DNA of 17,015 nt from Nocardioides sp. (GTDB lineage: Bacteria; Actinomycetota; Actinomycetes; Propionibacteriales; Nocardioidaceae): positions 1 to 17,015 of the forward strand of contig JAJPEO010000204.1 of assembly GCA_021166815.1 (NCBI GenBank). Direction: 5' to 3'. Within the stretch, counting starts at the first letter, position 1; the number at the start of each line of letters is the position of its first letter. A program made the translations under genes and the position numbers. Below are positions 6,079-12,365 of this stretch, one piece after another. The notes beneath the pieces are model-generated. The model made no database searches, had not been told where the DNA came from, and was given only the letters and a program-made list of their open reading frames with translations.

Positions 6079-6903
6079 ATGACCCTCCTCCTCGCCGCAC
6101 TCGCCGGTGCGCTCATCGGGCTCAGCCTGGGGGCGCTCGGTGGCGGTGGCTCGATCCTCGCCGTGCCGGTGCTGGTCTACCTCCTCGGAGAGGGCCCCAC
6201 CGAGGCCACGACGGGATCCCTCGTGGTGGTCGGCGTGACCTCGCTGCTCGGCGCGGTCACCGCCCACCGGGCCGGCAAGGTGCTGGCGGTCAGGGGAGTG
6301 GTCTTCGGCGCGGTCGCCATCGGCGGCGCCTTCGTCGGCGCGAAGCTGTCGCTGCTCGTACGCCCCGAGGTGCTGATCGCGGCCTTCGCGGCGCTGCTGC
6401 TCTTCGTCGGCTCGCTGATGGCGTGGCGCCTGGTGGGCCAGTCCCGCACGGCGTCGGACGCCGCGCGCGACGAGGAGTTCCACCGCCCGATCGTCACGCT
6501 GTCGCCGCACCTGCACGTGGAGTGGCGCCGGGCCGGCAAGGTGGTGCTCGCCGCGACCGCGGTGGGCCTGCTGACCGGCTTCCTCGGGGTCGGCGGTGGC
6601 TTCCTCGTCGTGCCCGCGCTGCTGCTGGCGCTGGCGCTGCCCATGCACTACGCGGCCGGCACCTCGCTGGTCGTCATCACCATCACCAGTGCTGCCGCCC
6701 TGTCCGTGCGCATCGGCCAGGGTCCCCAGCCCGACTGGTGGCCGGTCCTGATGCTCACCGTCGTGTCCGCGGTCTTCGCGATCGTCGGGGCGAAGGTGGC
6801 CAGCCGGCTCAACGCCCATCACCTCCAGGCGGCCTTCACCGTCCTGGTCCTCGTCGTGGCCGTCTACACCGCGGCCCGTAGCTTCCCGGCCCTCGTCTCC
6901 TGA
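6079..6903 (+). CDS. TauE/SafE family permease (probable sulfite/sulfur anion exporter)
   Basis: A 274-residue membrane protein with two homologous halves, each opening with the family's Gly-rich helix: LGALGGGGSILAVP (17-30) and TGFLGVGGGFLVVP (166-179). About eight membrane helices are predicted, and a hydrophilic loop (120-150) with several His and acidic residues joins the halves. TauE/SafE proteins export small anions such as sulfite or sulfoacetate. Next to a rhodanese and a CstR-type repressor, export of sulfite or thiosulfate formed during persulfide clearance is the natural reading, though the substrate is not shown by sequence. ATG 6079 is 7 nt after the rhodanese stop; an in-frame extension upstream overlaps the rhodanese. 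Confidence 0.9.
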   Translation: MTLLLAALAGALIGLSLGALGGGGSILAVPVLVYLLGEGPTEATTGSLVVVGVTSLLGAVTAHRAGKVLAVRGVVFGAVAIGGAFVGAKLSLLVRPEVLIAAFAALLLFVGSLMAWRLVGQSRTASDAARDEEFHRPIVTLSPHLHVEWRRAGKVVLAATAVGLLTGFLGVGGGFLVVPALLLALALPMHYAAGTSLVVITITSAAALSVRIGQGPQPDWWPVLMLTVVSAVFAIVGAKVASRLNAHHLQAAFTVLVLVVAVYTAARSFPALVS

Positions 6904-6944
6904 CGTACCGGCCTGGACGAACCCCTCACCCAAGGAGAAGAAAC

Positions 6945-7118
6945 ATGTGCTCACCCGCCAACTGCAAGACCTGCGGCAAGACCACGTGGCGCGGCTGCGG
7001 CAACCACGTTGCCCAGGTCAAGGCGATGGTCCCGGCCAACCAGTGGTGCAACGGCCACCCCAAGGACCCCTCGGCCCCCAGCCAGGGTGGCTTCTTCAGC
7101 AAGCTGTTCGGGCGCTGA
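6945..7118 (+). CDS. 57-residue Cys/His-rich protein, likely zinc-binding
   Basis: A small gene with a strong ribosome site (AAGGAG, 6932-6937, 7 nt before ATG). The protein has three regularly built metal-ligand-like pairs: C7-x2-C10, C18-x2-H21 and C35-x2-H38, plus C2. The core KTCGKTTWRGCGNHVAQV is followed by VPANQWCNGHP, then a Pro/Ser linker and a FFSKLFGR tail. I recall this CKTCGKxTWxGCGxHV pattern in unnamed conserved proteins of actinobacteria and some eukaryotes, with no function assigned. Its stop is 1 nt before the thioredoxin start, so the two are surely co-translated. Possible roles are a zinc ribbon, a redox-switched partner of thioredoxin or a sulfur carrier; none is proven. 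There are 41 nt between the permease and this gene. Confidence 0.85.
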   Translation: MCSPANCKTCGKTTWRGCGNHVAQVKAMVPANQWCNGHPKDPSAPSQGGFFSKLFGR

Positions 7119-7119
7119 C

Positions 7120-7488
7120 ATGGCGACCCGCAACCTGACCGGAGCCGACTTCGAGGCGGCGATCAACGACAACGAGATCGTGCTGGTGGACTTCTGGGCC
7201 GCCTGGTGCGGCCCGTGCCGGATGTTCGCCCCGATCTTCGAGGCCGCCTCCGAGGCGCACCCCGACATCGTGTTCGCCAAGGTCGACACCGAGGCCGAGC
7301 AGTCGCTCGCCGCGGCTGCGCGGATCTCCTCGATCCCGACCCTCATGGCGTTCAAGAAGGGCACCCTGGTGTTCAACCAGGCCGGCGCGCTGCCCGCGAC
7401 CGCCCTGGACGAGCTGATCACCGCCGTGCGTGAGCTGGACGTGGAGAAGGCGCTGGCCGATGCCGCCGCCGAGGCGCAGGCCGGCTGA
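7120..7488 (+). CDS. Thioredoxin
   Basis: A 122-residue thioredoxin with the classical VDFWAAWCGPCRM active site (C30, C33) and cis-proline P73 in SSIPTLMAF. It reduces disulfides and protein persulfides in the cytoplasm using thioredoxin reductase, which is not in this window. The C-terminus is about 15 residues longer than the minimal fold and ends in an Ala/Glu-rich helix. The chosen ATG follows the Cys/His protein stop by 1 nt and gives the normal N-terminal strand; upstream frame extension would overlap that gene. In this operon it is a plausible electron donor that releases sulfide from rhodanese persulfide. Confidence 0.95.
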   Translation: MATRNLTGADFEAAINDNEIVLVDFWAAWCGPCRMFAPIFEAASEAHPDIVFAKVDTEAEQSLAAAARISSIPTLMAFKKGTLVFNQAGALPATALDELITAVRELDVEKALADAAAEAQAG

Positions 7489-7491
7489 CGC

Positions 7492-8118
7492 GTGAGCTCG
7501 ACCCGTGCCCGCCACTGGGACGAGGTCTTCGCGACCCGGGACCTCGAGCGGGTCTCGTGGCACCGCGACGACCTCGAGCCCTCCCTGACGCTCCTCGGTG
7601 ATCCCGAGGGGCCCGTGGTCGACATCGGCGCCGGGGCCTCCCCCCTTCCCGACGCCCTGCTCGACCGGGGCTGGCCCGCGGTGACCGCCCTCGACGTCTC
7701 CACCGAGGCGCTGGAGGTCACCCGGGCCCGCCTGGCGGGACACCCGCACGCCGATCGCGTCGACTACGTCGCGGGCGACGTGCTCGAGTGGCGACCCGAG
7801 GGTCGCTACGCCGCGTGGCACGACCGTGCCGTCTTCCACTTCCTGACCGACCCGGCCGACCAGGCGCAGTACGCCGCTCTGGCGCGCCGCGTCGTCCTTC
7901 CCGGCGGGCTGCTCGTGCTCGCCACCTTCGGTCCCGATGGACCGACCTCCTGCTCGGGCCTGCCGACGGCCCGCCACGACGCCGACGACCTCGCGCGGAT
8001 CTTCGCGTCCGGGTTCGAGGAGGCCGCGGCCCTGGAGCAGGTCCACACCACCCCGTCCGGCGCGACCCAGCAGTTCGTCTGGGTGGTCCTGCGCCGCACC
8101 TCCGAGGAGACCCCGTGA
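7492..8118 (+). CDS. Class I SAM-dependent methyltransferase
   Basis: A 208-residue Rossmann methyltransferase. The SAM-binding motif I is VVDIGAGASPLPDALL (42-57), with an acidic residue at D68 in TALDVS for the ribose. A highly typical stretch WHDRAVFHFLTD (109-120) and a later FGPDGPTSCSGLP (146-158) identify a bacterial subfamily that begins HWDEVFATRDLERVSWH (8-24). The acceptor is unknown. Its place inside a sulfur-handling operon suggests a thiol, sulfide or small-molecule target, but protein methylation is equally possible. GTG start 3 nt after the thioredoxin stop; its TGA overlaps the next GTG by 4 nt (GTGA), indicating translational coupling. Confidence 0.85.
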   Translation: MSSTRARHWDEVFATRDLERVSWHRDDLEPSLTLLGDPEGPVVDIGAGASPLPDALLDRGWPAVTALDVSTEALEVTRARLAGHPHADRVDYVAGDVLEWRPEGRYAAWHDRAVFHFLTDPADQAQYAALARRVVLPGGLLVLATFGPDGPTSCSGLPTARHDADDLARIFASGFEEAAALEQVHTTPSGATQQFVWVVLRRTSEETP

Positions 8119-8534
8119 CCACCATCGCCCGACCCCTGCTCGCCGCCCTCGCGGCTCTCGTCCTCGCGCTCGGCCTTGCCTCGTGCAGCAGCGACGGGGG
8201 AGAGGGTGGCACCGGCAACGGCGCCGCCATCTCCGTGGACGCCTTCGCCGACCGGGTGGCCGACGCCGACGTCGTGCTCGACGTGCGCACCCCGGCCGAG
8301 TTCGCCGCGGGCCACCTGCCCGACGCCGTCAACGTCGACGTCCAGTCGCCCGACTTCGCGAGCCGGATCGCCACGCTCGACAAAGATGCGACGTACGCCG
8401 TGTACTGCCGCAGTGGCAGCCGCTCCGGCGTGGCCGTCGAGCAGATGGTCGACGAGGGATTCACCGACGTGCAGCACCTCGACGGCGGCATCGTCGACTG
8501 GCAGTCCCAGGGCGGCCCCGTCGTCACCGGCTGA
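8115..8534 (+). CDS. Lipoprotein-anchored rhodanese
   Basis: A 139-residue exported rhodanese. A hydrophobic signal (residues 7-20) ends in the lipobox L-A-S-C with lipidated C24, followed by a Ser/Gly-rich tether (25-38). The domain proper has VVLDVRTPAEFAAGHLPDAVNVDV (53-76) and the active loop CRSGSRS with C98. It should therefore work on the outer face of the membrane, complementing the cytoplasmic rhodanese at 5754. The GTG start overlaps the methyltransferase stop by 4 nt; the frame upstream of it is that gene's shadow. It is last in the run, and an inverted repeat follows at 8537-8584. Possible roles are handling thiosulfate or polysulfide outside the cell, or persulfide transfer to envelope proteins. 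Confidence 0.9.
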   Translation: MTTIARPLLAALAALVLALGLASCSSDGGEGGTGNGAAISVDAFADRVADADVVLDVRTPAEFAAGHLPDAVNVDVQSPDFASRIATLDKDATYAVYCRSGSRSGVAVEQMVDEGFTDVQHLDGGIVDWQSQGGPVVTG

Positions 8535-8536
8535 GT

Positions 8537-8584
8537 CCGCGTCCCCCGCTGCGGCGAGCCTCTTGGGGTGAAGCGCGGACGCGG
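8537..8584 (+). terminator. Possible hairpin after the sulfur operon
   Basis: CCGCGTCC (8537-8544) can pair with GGACGCGG (8577-8584), leaving a 32-nt loop. It lies 2 nt after the last stop codon, a reasonable place for termination, but the loop is long and no T-run follows, so this is only a candidate. Confidence 0.3.
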
Positions 8585-8663
8585 GGGTCGTTCCCTTGCT
8601 ACAACTGAGTCCTCCCTCCCCCCGACCTGTCTCCCCGCAGGCCTGTCTCGAAGGTCGTCCCGC

Positions 8664-9557
8664 ATGCGTCGTCCCCGCGCTGCCCTGGCGGCACTGGTCG
8701 CCGGCGGTGTCCTGGCCACCACCGGCCTCGCCGCCACCAGCCCCGCCCACGCCCTGAAGCGCCTCACCGACCGCGGCGAGACCTACATCGGCAACGCCAA
8801 GGGCAACCGCGTCGACGCCCGCGGGGGCGCCGACCGCATGGAGGGACGTGGCGGCGCCGACGTGCTGCTCGGCGGCAACGGGCCCGACCGCATCCTTGGC
8901 AACTCCGGCCCCGACCGGCTCGAGGGCGGCAAGGGCCGCGACCAGGTCTGGGGCGGCGTCGGCAACGACCGGGTCATCGGCGGCCAGGACGACGACCGGC
9001 TGTACGGCGACGCCGGCGACGACATCGTCTCCGGCTGGCTCGGCAACGACGTCATCTTCGGTGGTCCCGGCGACGACCGCGGCCGGACGGCCGACGGGGC
9101 GATGTTCGGCCTGCACGGCGGCCCCGGCAACGACCGGATCTTCGGCGAGGACGGCCGCGACCACCTCACCGGAGCCGCGGGCGACGACTACCTTCACGGC
9201 GGCCCCGGTGACGACGAGCTCGACGGCGACGACGGCCGGGACGTGCTGATCGACGGCCCCGGCAACGACGAGATCACCGGCGACCTGCACGAGGACGTGA
9301 TCTTCGGCGGCCCGGGCGCCGACCGGTACTTCCCCGAGGAGGGCGACGACGTCGTCTACCTCTACCCCGACGGTGAGGTCGACATCGTCCGCTGCGACGA
9401 CATGGACACCGACGCGCAGCGTCGCGAGGCCGGCCTGCACGACAGGGTCGTCTACATCGGCGAGATCGACCCGCTCGACGTCGTCTACCGCTCGTGCGAG
9501 GCGATCGAGGTGACCAAGACCCTGCCGTCAGGGTGGCCGTACGCCGACCCTCGCTGA
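8664..9557 (+). CDS. Secreted calcium-binding protein with RTX-type repeats
   Basis: A 297-residue secreted protein. Signal peptide: MRRPR basic start, hydrophobic 7-23, and AHA cleavage site after A30. Residues about 42-228 are a run of GGxGxDxhx nonapeptides (for example GGNGPDRIL, GGPGNDRIF, GGPGDDELD), which fold into a calcium-loaded beta-roll. The tail (229-297) lacks repeats and carries C244 and C278, likely a disulfide; the C-D-D...C-E-A-I-E pattern is common in actinobacterial members. No enzymatic domain is visible, so this is not a toxin on the evidence here; a surface or matrix role is more likely. The start at 8664 is chosen because the signal peptide begins there, with GAAGG (8650-8654) 9 nt upstream. 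About 130 nt separate it from the sulfur operon. Confidence 0.9.
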   Translation: MRRPRAALAALVAGGVLATTGLAATSPAHALKRLTDRGETYIGNAKGNRVDARGGADRMEGRGGADVLLGGNGPDRILGNSGPDRLEGGKGRDQVWGGVGNDRVIGGQDDDRLYGDAGDDIVSGWLGNDVIFGGPGDDRGRTADGAMFGLHGGPGNDRIFGEDGRDHLTGAAGDDYLHGGPGDDELDGDDGRDVLIDGPGNDEITGDLHEDVIFGGPGADRYFPEEGDDVVYLYPDGEVDIVRCDDMDTDAQRREAGLHDRVVYIGEIDPLDVVYRSCEAIEVTKTLPSGWPYADPR

Positions 9558-9618
9558 CCGCTCGGCCGAGCGGTTGCGGCCCGGCGTGGGGAGCGTCACG
9601 TCGGGGGAAACGGGCAAT

Positions 9619-9638
9619 TTGCTACTGACGAGTAGCAA
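9619..9638. promoter_or_regulatory. Perfect palindrome, probable operator
   Basis: TTGCTACTGACGAGTAGCAA has two 8-bp arms around GACG. It covers the place expected for the -35 of the promoter at 9645, so a bound dimeric regulator (TetR- or GntR-like geometry) would repress the lipoprotein gene. The regulator is not identified and none is encoded next to it. Confidence 0.6.
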
Positions 9639-9644
9639 TGTTCC

Positions 9645-9650
9645 TAGATT
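9645..9650 (+). promoter_or_regulatory. -10 of a leaderless lipoprotein transcript
   Basis: TAGATT fits TANNNT and lies 7 nt before the ATG at 9658, the spacing of a leaderless mRNA. TACTGA at 9623-9628, inside the palindrome, is a possible weak -35 with a 16-bp spacer. Confidence 0.55.
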
Positions 9651-9657
9651 GGTGCCC

Positions 9658-10116
9658 ATGCGCTCCCTGACCTCGCTCTCGTCCTCGCCCGCTGCCCGTC
9701 TGATCGTCCTGGCGCTCGCCTCGGTCGCCCTCACGGCCTGCAGCAGCGCCGACGCGGAGCAGGGGACGGCCGAGGGCGCCGACCAGGCCGAGGCCGCGTG
9801 GCTCGCCGACGTCGAGGAGGTCCTCGGCGCCGAGGCGACCAACGTGGAGGCGCTGCGCCAGCAGGCCGCCGCCAGCTGCGCCGTGACCGCCGCCGAGGAC
9901 TGGACCGTCGAGCTCGCCCTCTCCGGCGCCACCTCGACCTCCGACGTGACCCGGGTCGGCATCGAGCACCTGTGCCCCGAGGTCCTGCCCGCCTTCGACA
10001 AGGCCCGCGCCGCCGTCGACGCCGCCGACGACACCAACGCCCTGGTCTGCACCCTCCCCGCCGACGCGTTGTCCTCCGACTCCCAGCTCAAGCTGAAGCT
10101 GGTCTGCGCCCGCTGA
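9658..10116 (+). CDS. Small lipoprotein with four conserved-looking cysteines
   Basis: A 152-residue predicted lipoprotein. The signal (residues 12-27) ends in the lipobox L-T-A-C with C28, followed by an acidic tether (29-45). The mature part is helical and contains C74, C106, C131 and C150, enough for two disulfides outside the cell. The C-terminal half (LCPEVLPAFDKA, ALVCTLPADAL) is loosely like small Cys-containing exported actinobacterial proteins such as DUF732, but the match is weak. I do not recognise the family. ATG 9658 is preferred over the frame's upstream extension because the signal peptide, lipobox and leaderless -10 all fit it. It is likely controlled through the palindrome at 9619-9638. 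Confidence 0.75.
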   Translation: MRSLTSLSSSPAARLIVLALASVALTACSSADAEQGTAEGADQAEAAWLADVEEVLGAEATNVEALRQQAAASCAVTAAEDWTVELALSGATSTSDVTRVGIEHLCPEVLPAFDKARAAVDAADDTNALVCTLPADALSSDSQLKLKLVCAR

Positions 10117-10121
10117 GCGGG

Positions 10122-10127
10122 CATGCT
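10122..10127 (+). promoter_or_regulatory. Putative -10 for the gene at 10134
   Basis: CATGCT (CANNNT) ends 6 nt before the ATG at 10134, with GGCCCC between. No ribosome site is visible. The hexamer is only 5 nt after the lipoprotein stop codon. Confidence 0.35.
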
Positions 10128-10133
10128 GGCCCC

Positions 10134-10538
10134 ATGCGCTTCACCGAGCACGAGCTGACCCTGGCCGTCACCGCCGCGGCGAAGTCAGTCGCGGCCGCCG
10201 GCCGTGCGGGTCGCAAGGCACGTCGTACGGCCGATCCCGACGCGGTCTGGGAGTCGATGGGGCGCTACGAGCGCTACCAGGTGATGGACGCCGTCGGCAC
10301 CCAGGTGCTGCCGGTGCTGCTCGCCCTCCCCGACGTCGAGGTCGCCGCCGGCGAACGCCCGCGGTTCACCGACGCCCAGGTGCTGGCCGCGGTCGAGCAG
10401 ACCCTGGACACCGGCGGCCTCGGACGCCTGCGTCGCAAGGTCGTCGCCGCCTCGCTCACCGTCCTGGTCAGGACCGCCCTCGCCCAGCTCCCGCCGCGCC
10501 AGGACCCCGACGCGCTGGTCGTGCCCGACCACCTCTGA
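10134..10538 (+). CDS. Conserved hypothetical protein
   Basis: A 134-residue soluble helical protein of unknown function. Visible are an N-terminal RFTEHELTLAVTAAAKSVAAAGR helix, a basic patch RKARRTADP (24-32), WESMGRYERYQVMDAVGTQVLPVLLALPDV (35-64), and a C-terminal helical part ending in VVPDHL. I recognise the pattern as recurring in Nocardioides-like genomes but know no function. No cysteine, membrane segment or catalytic motif stands out. The ATG is supported by the leaderless -10 spacing; the frame extension upstream overlaps the lipoprotein gene. Downstream lie 425 nt without a gene, mostly occupied by tandem repeats. Confidence 0.72.
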   Translation: MRFTEHELTLAVTAAAKSVAAAGRAGRKARRTADPDAVWESMGRYERYQVMDAVGTQVLPVLLALPDVEVAAGERPRFTDAQVLAAVEQTLDTGGLGRLRRKVVAASLTVLVRTALAQLPPRQDPDALVVPDHL

Positions 10539-10574
10539 CGAGTCGCGGCGCCCGGGCTGGCCCGCTCGGCCCTG

Positions 10575-10874
10575 AGCGGTGAGTGAGCCACATGCCTCGT
10601 ACGCAGAAGGTGGCTGAGCCACCGCTGTGCGGTGGGTCGCGGCGTCTGGTCCGGTGGGCGGTGGGTGAGCCACATTTCTCGTACGCAGAAGGTGGCTGCG
10701 TCACCGCTGTTCGGCGGGTGGCGGCGCCAGCTCCAGCCGGCGGTGGGTGAGCCACATTCCTCGTACGCAGAAGGTGGGTGGGTCACCGCTGTGCGGTGGG
10801 TCGCGGGGTCTGGTCCGGTGGGCGGTGGGTGAGCCACATCCTCCCGGCACAGAATGTGGCTCACTCACCGCTCA
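10575..10874. repeat. Four tandem palindromic units, exact 82-bp period
   Basis: The motif GTGAGCCACAT starts at 10583, 10665, 10747 and 10829, always 82 bp apart. Each unit has an approximately 52-bp imperfect palindrome (10575-10626, 10657-10708, 10739-10790, 10821-10874), opening with GCGGTG and closing with CACCGC. In units 1-3 the loop is CTCGTACGCAGAAG. About 30 bp of linker follows; the linkers after units 1 and 3 differ by one base (GTGCGGTGGGTCGCGG then C or G, then GTCTGG), while the one after unit 2 has diverged. Unit 4 has a different loop and a nearly perfect stem. The sense-strand frames through it only spell repeated peptides and are not genes. The rest of the 10539-10963 gap shows no other feature except the ribosome site of the next gene. 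Confidence 0.93.
10822..10871. terminator. Strong hairpin in the fourth repeat unit, possible terminator
   Basis: 10822-10839 pairs with 10854-10871 along 18 bp with a single G-T pair (10828/10865) and a 14-nt loop. It could stop transcripts from 10134 before the WS/DGAT gene, but no T-run follows, and it may simply be the best-kept copy of the repeat. Confidence 0.45.
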
Positions 10875-10963
10875 GGGGCGGCCGAGCCGAGAGCGGCAGG
10901 CCAACGCTGGACGCCGGCCCGGGCCTGCCCGATGATGCAGCGGGGGCAGGGAAGGGAGTCGCG

Positions 10964-12355
10964 ATGGAGCGCATGAGCGGGCAGGACGCGACGTTCATCT
11001 ACACCGAGACGTCGCGCACGCCCTTCGAGATCGGCACCTGCCTCGTCATCGACACCAGCGCCCAGGAGGACGGTGCCGGCCAGCTGGACCGCCTGCGCGA
11101 GCAGCTGCTGACTCGGCTCCACCTCGCCCCGCGGTTGCGGCAGCGCGTCCAGCGCCTGCCCTTCGACGTGCACCACCCCGTCTGGGTCGACGACGACCGC
11201 TTCGACATCGCCTACCACGTGCGCCAGTCCCGGCTGCCGTCCCCGGGCACGCGCGAGCAGCACACCGAGCTGCTCGACCGGCTGCTGTCGACGCCGCTCG
11301 ACCACAGCCGGCCGCTGTGGGAGATGTACCTCGTCGAGGGCCTCGAGGGCGGTCGCAGCGCGCTGTTCGTCAAGATCCACCACGCAGCGGCCGACGGGCT
11401 CTCCGGGCTCCAGCTGCTCACCGCCCTGGTCGACCTCGAGCCCGAGCCCGATGCCGGAGCCCACGCGGCCCGGCCGTGGAGCCCGCAGCGGCGCCCGGGG
11501 CCCGTACGCCTTGTCGCCGGCGCCGGTCTCGACCTGCTCCGCCACCCGCTGGCGGTGCCGAGGGGCGTGGCGCGGTTCGGGGTCGACCTCGCCTCGACGG
11601 TGCTCACCAGCCGTACGCCGGCCGAGGTGATCGGTGCGTCGCTGGCGCCGCCGAGCCCGTTCAACCGCCGCCTGTCGCCGCGCCGGACCGTACGGTTCTT
11701 CGAGCTGGACCTCGACGACGTGCTGGCGGTGCGTTCTGCGGAGGGTGTGAAGCTCAACGACGTGGTCCTGTGCGTGGTCGGTGGGGGCCTGCGCCGCTAC
11801 CTCGAGCGCCGGTGCCAGCCGACGAAGCCGTCGCTGATCACCTACCTGCCGGTGACCACGCGCACCGGCGGTGAGGGGACCGGCAACCACACGTCGGTGG
11901 TGTCGGCGCGCCTCGGCACCGACGAGCCGCACCCGGTCATCCGGCTGCACCGCGTCGCCGACCAGACCCGCGCGGCCAAGGCACGGGCCGGGGGTGCCAC
12001 CCCGCCGCTGATCCTCGACCTCGCAGCCGTCGCCGGCCCTGCGGCGGGCGCGATGCTCGAGCGGCTGGCAGTCGCCGCGGGCCTCACCCAGAGGCTGCGC
12101 CTGGCGGGCAACCTCATCGTCTCCAACGTCGCGAGCATCCCCGTGCCCGTCTACGTGCTGGGCGCCCCGGTCGAGGAGGTCTACCCGGTCGGGCCGATCA
12201 CCGACGGGGTCGCGCTCAACTTCACCCTGGTCAGCTACGAGGGCCGCATCGGGCTCTCCCTGCTCACCGATCCGTCGGTGATGCCGGACCCCGAGGTCCT
12301 CGTCGACGACTGCCTGGCCGAGTGGGAGGAGCTGCGCAGCCAGGTGCTGGGCTGA
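10964..12355 (+). CDS. Wax ester synthase/diacylglycerol acyltransferase (WS/DGAT)
   Basis: A 463-residue acyltransferase that transfers acyl-CoA to diacylglycerol or long-chain alcohols, making triacylglycerol or wax ester storage lipid at the membrane or lipid-body surface. The N-terminus MERMSGQDATFIYTET is the family start. PLW (117-119, within DHSRPLWEMYLVEGL) and the catalytic HHxxxDG as H139-H140-A-A-A-D144-G145 are intact. Further on are the LNDVVLCVVGGGLRRYL segment, GTGNHTS, and LIVSNVASIPVPVYVLGAPVEEVYPVGPI, as in active members. Start: ATG 10964 with AGGGAG (10953-10958) 5 nt upstream; a second ATG at 10973 would cut the family N-terminus. It converges on the patatin gene. Which acceptor is used cannot be told. 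Confidence 0.93.
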   Translation: MERMSGQDATFIYTETSRTPFEIGTCLVIDTSAQEDGAGQLDRLREQLLTRLHLAPRLRQRVQRLPFDVHHPVWVDDDRFDIAYHVRQSRLPSPGTREQHTELLDRLLSTPLDHSRPLWEMYLVEGLEGGRSALFVKIHHAAADGLSGLQLLTALVDLEPEPDAGAHAARPWSPQRRPGPVRLVAGAGLDLLRHPLAVPRGVARFGVDLASTVLTSRTPAEVIGASLAPPSPFNRRLSPRRTVRFFELDLDDVLAVRSAEGVKLNDVVLCVVGGGLRRYLERRCQPTKPSLITYLPVTTRTGGEGTGNHTSVVSARLGTDEPHPVIRLHRVADQTRAAKARAGGATPPLILDLAAVAGPAAGAMLERLAVAAGLTQRLRLAGNLIVSNVASIPVPVYVLGAPVEEVYPVGPITDGVALNFTLVSYEGRIGLSLLTDPSVMPDPEVLVDDCLAEWEELRSQVLG

Positions 12356-12365
12356 GCCGGCTCAG
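12352..12365. other. Palindrome holding both convergent stop codons
   Basis: CTGAGCCGGCTCAG is a perfect 14-nt palindrome that contains the TGA of the WS/DGAT gene (12353-12355) and, on the other strand, the TGA of the patatin gene (12362-12364). It is too short to be a confident bidirectional terminator. Confidence 0.4.

Noticed and set aside
8664..9557. RTX toxin or secreted enzyme
   Set aside because: Only calcium-binding repeats and a short Cys-containing tail follow the signal peptide; no toxin, protease or lipase domain and no type I secretion genes are visible.
10274..10864. Minus-strand open frames with repeated HPPSAYEECGSPTA-type peptides
   Set aside because: The peptide repetition is produced by the 82-bp DNA repeat, and the frames lack plausible start sites.
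10575..10874. CRISPR array
   Set aside because: Repeat units are palindromic over their full length, linkers are nearly identical to each other rather than unique spacers, only four units exist, and no cas genes are near.
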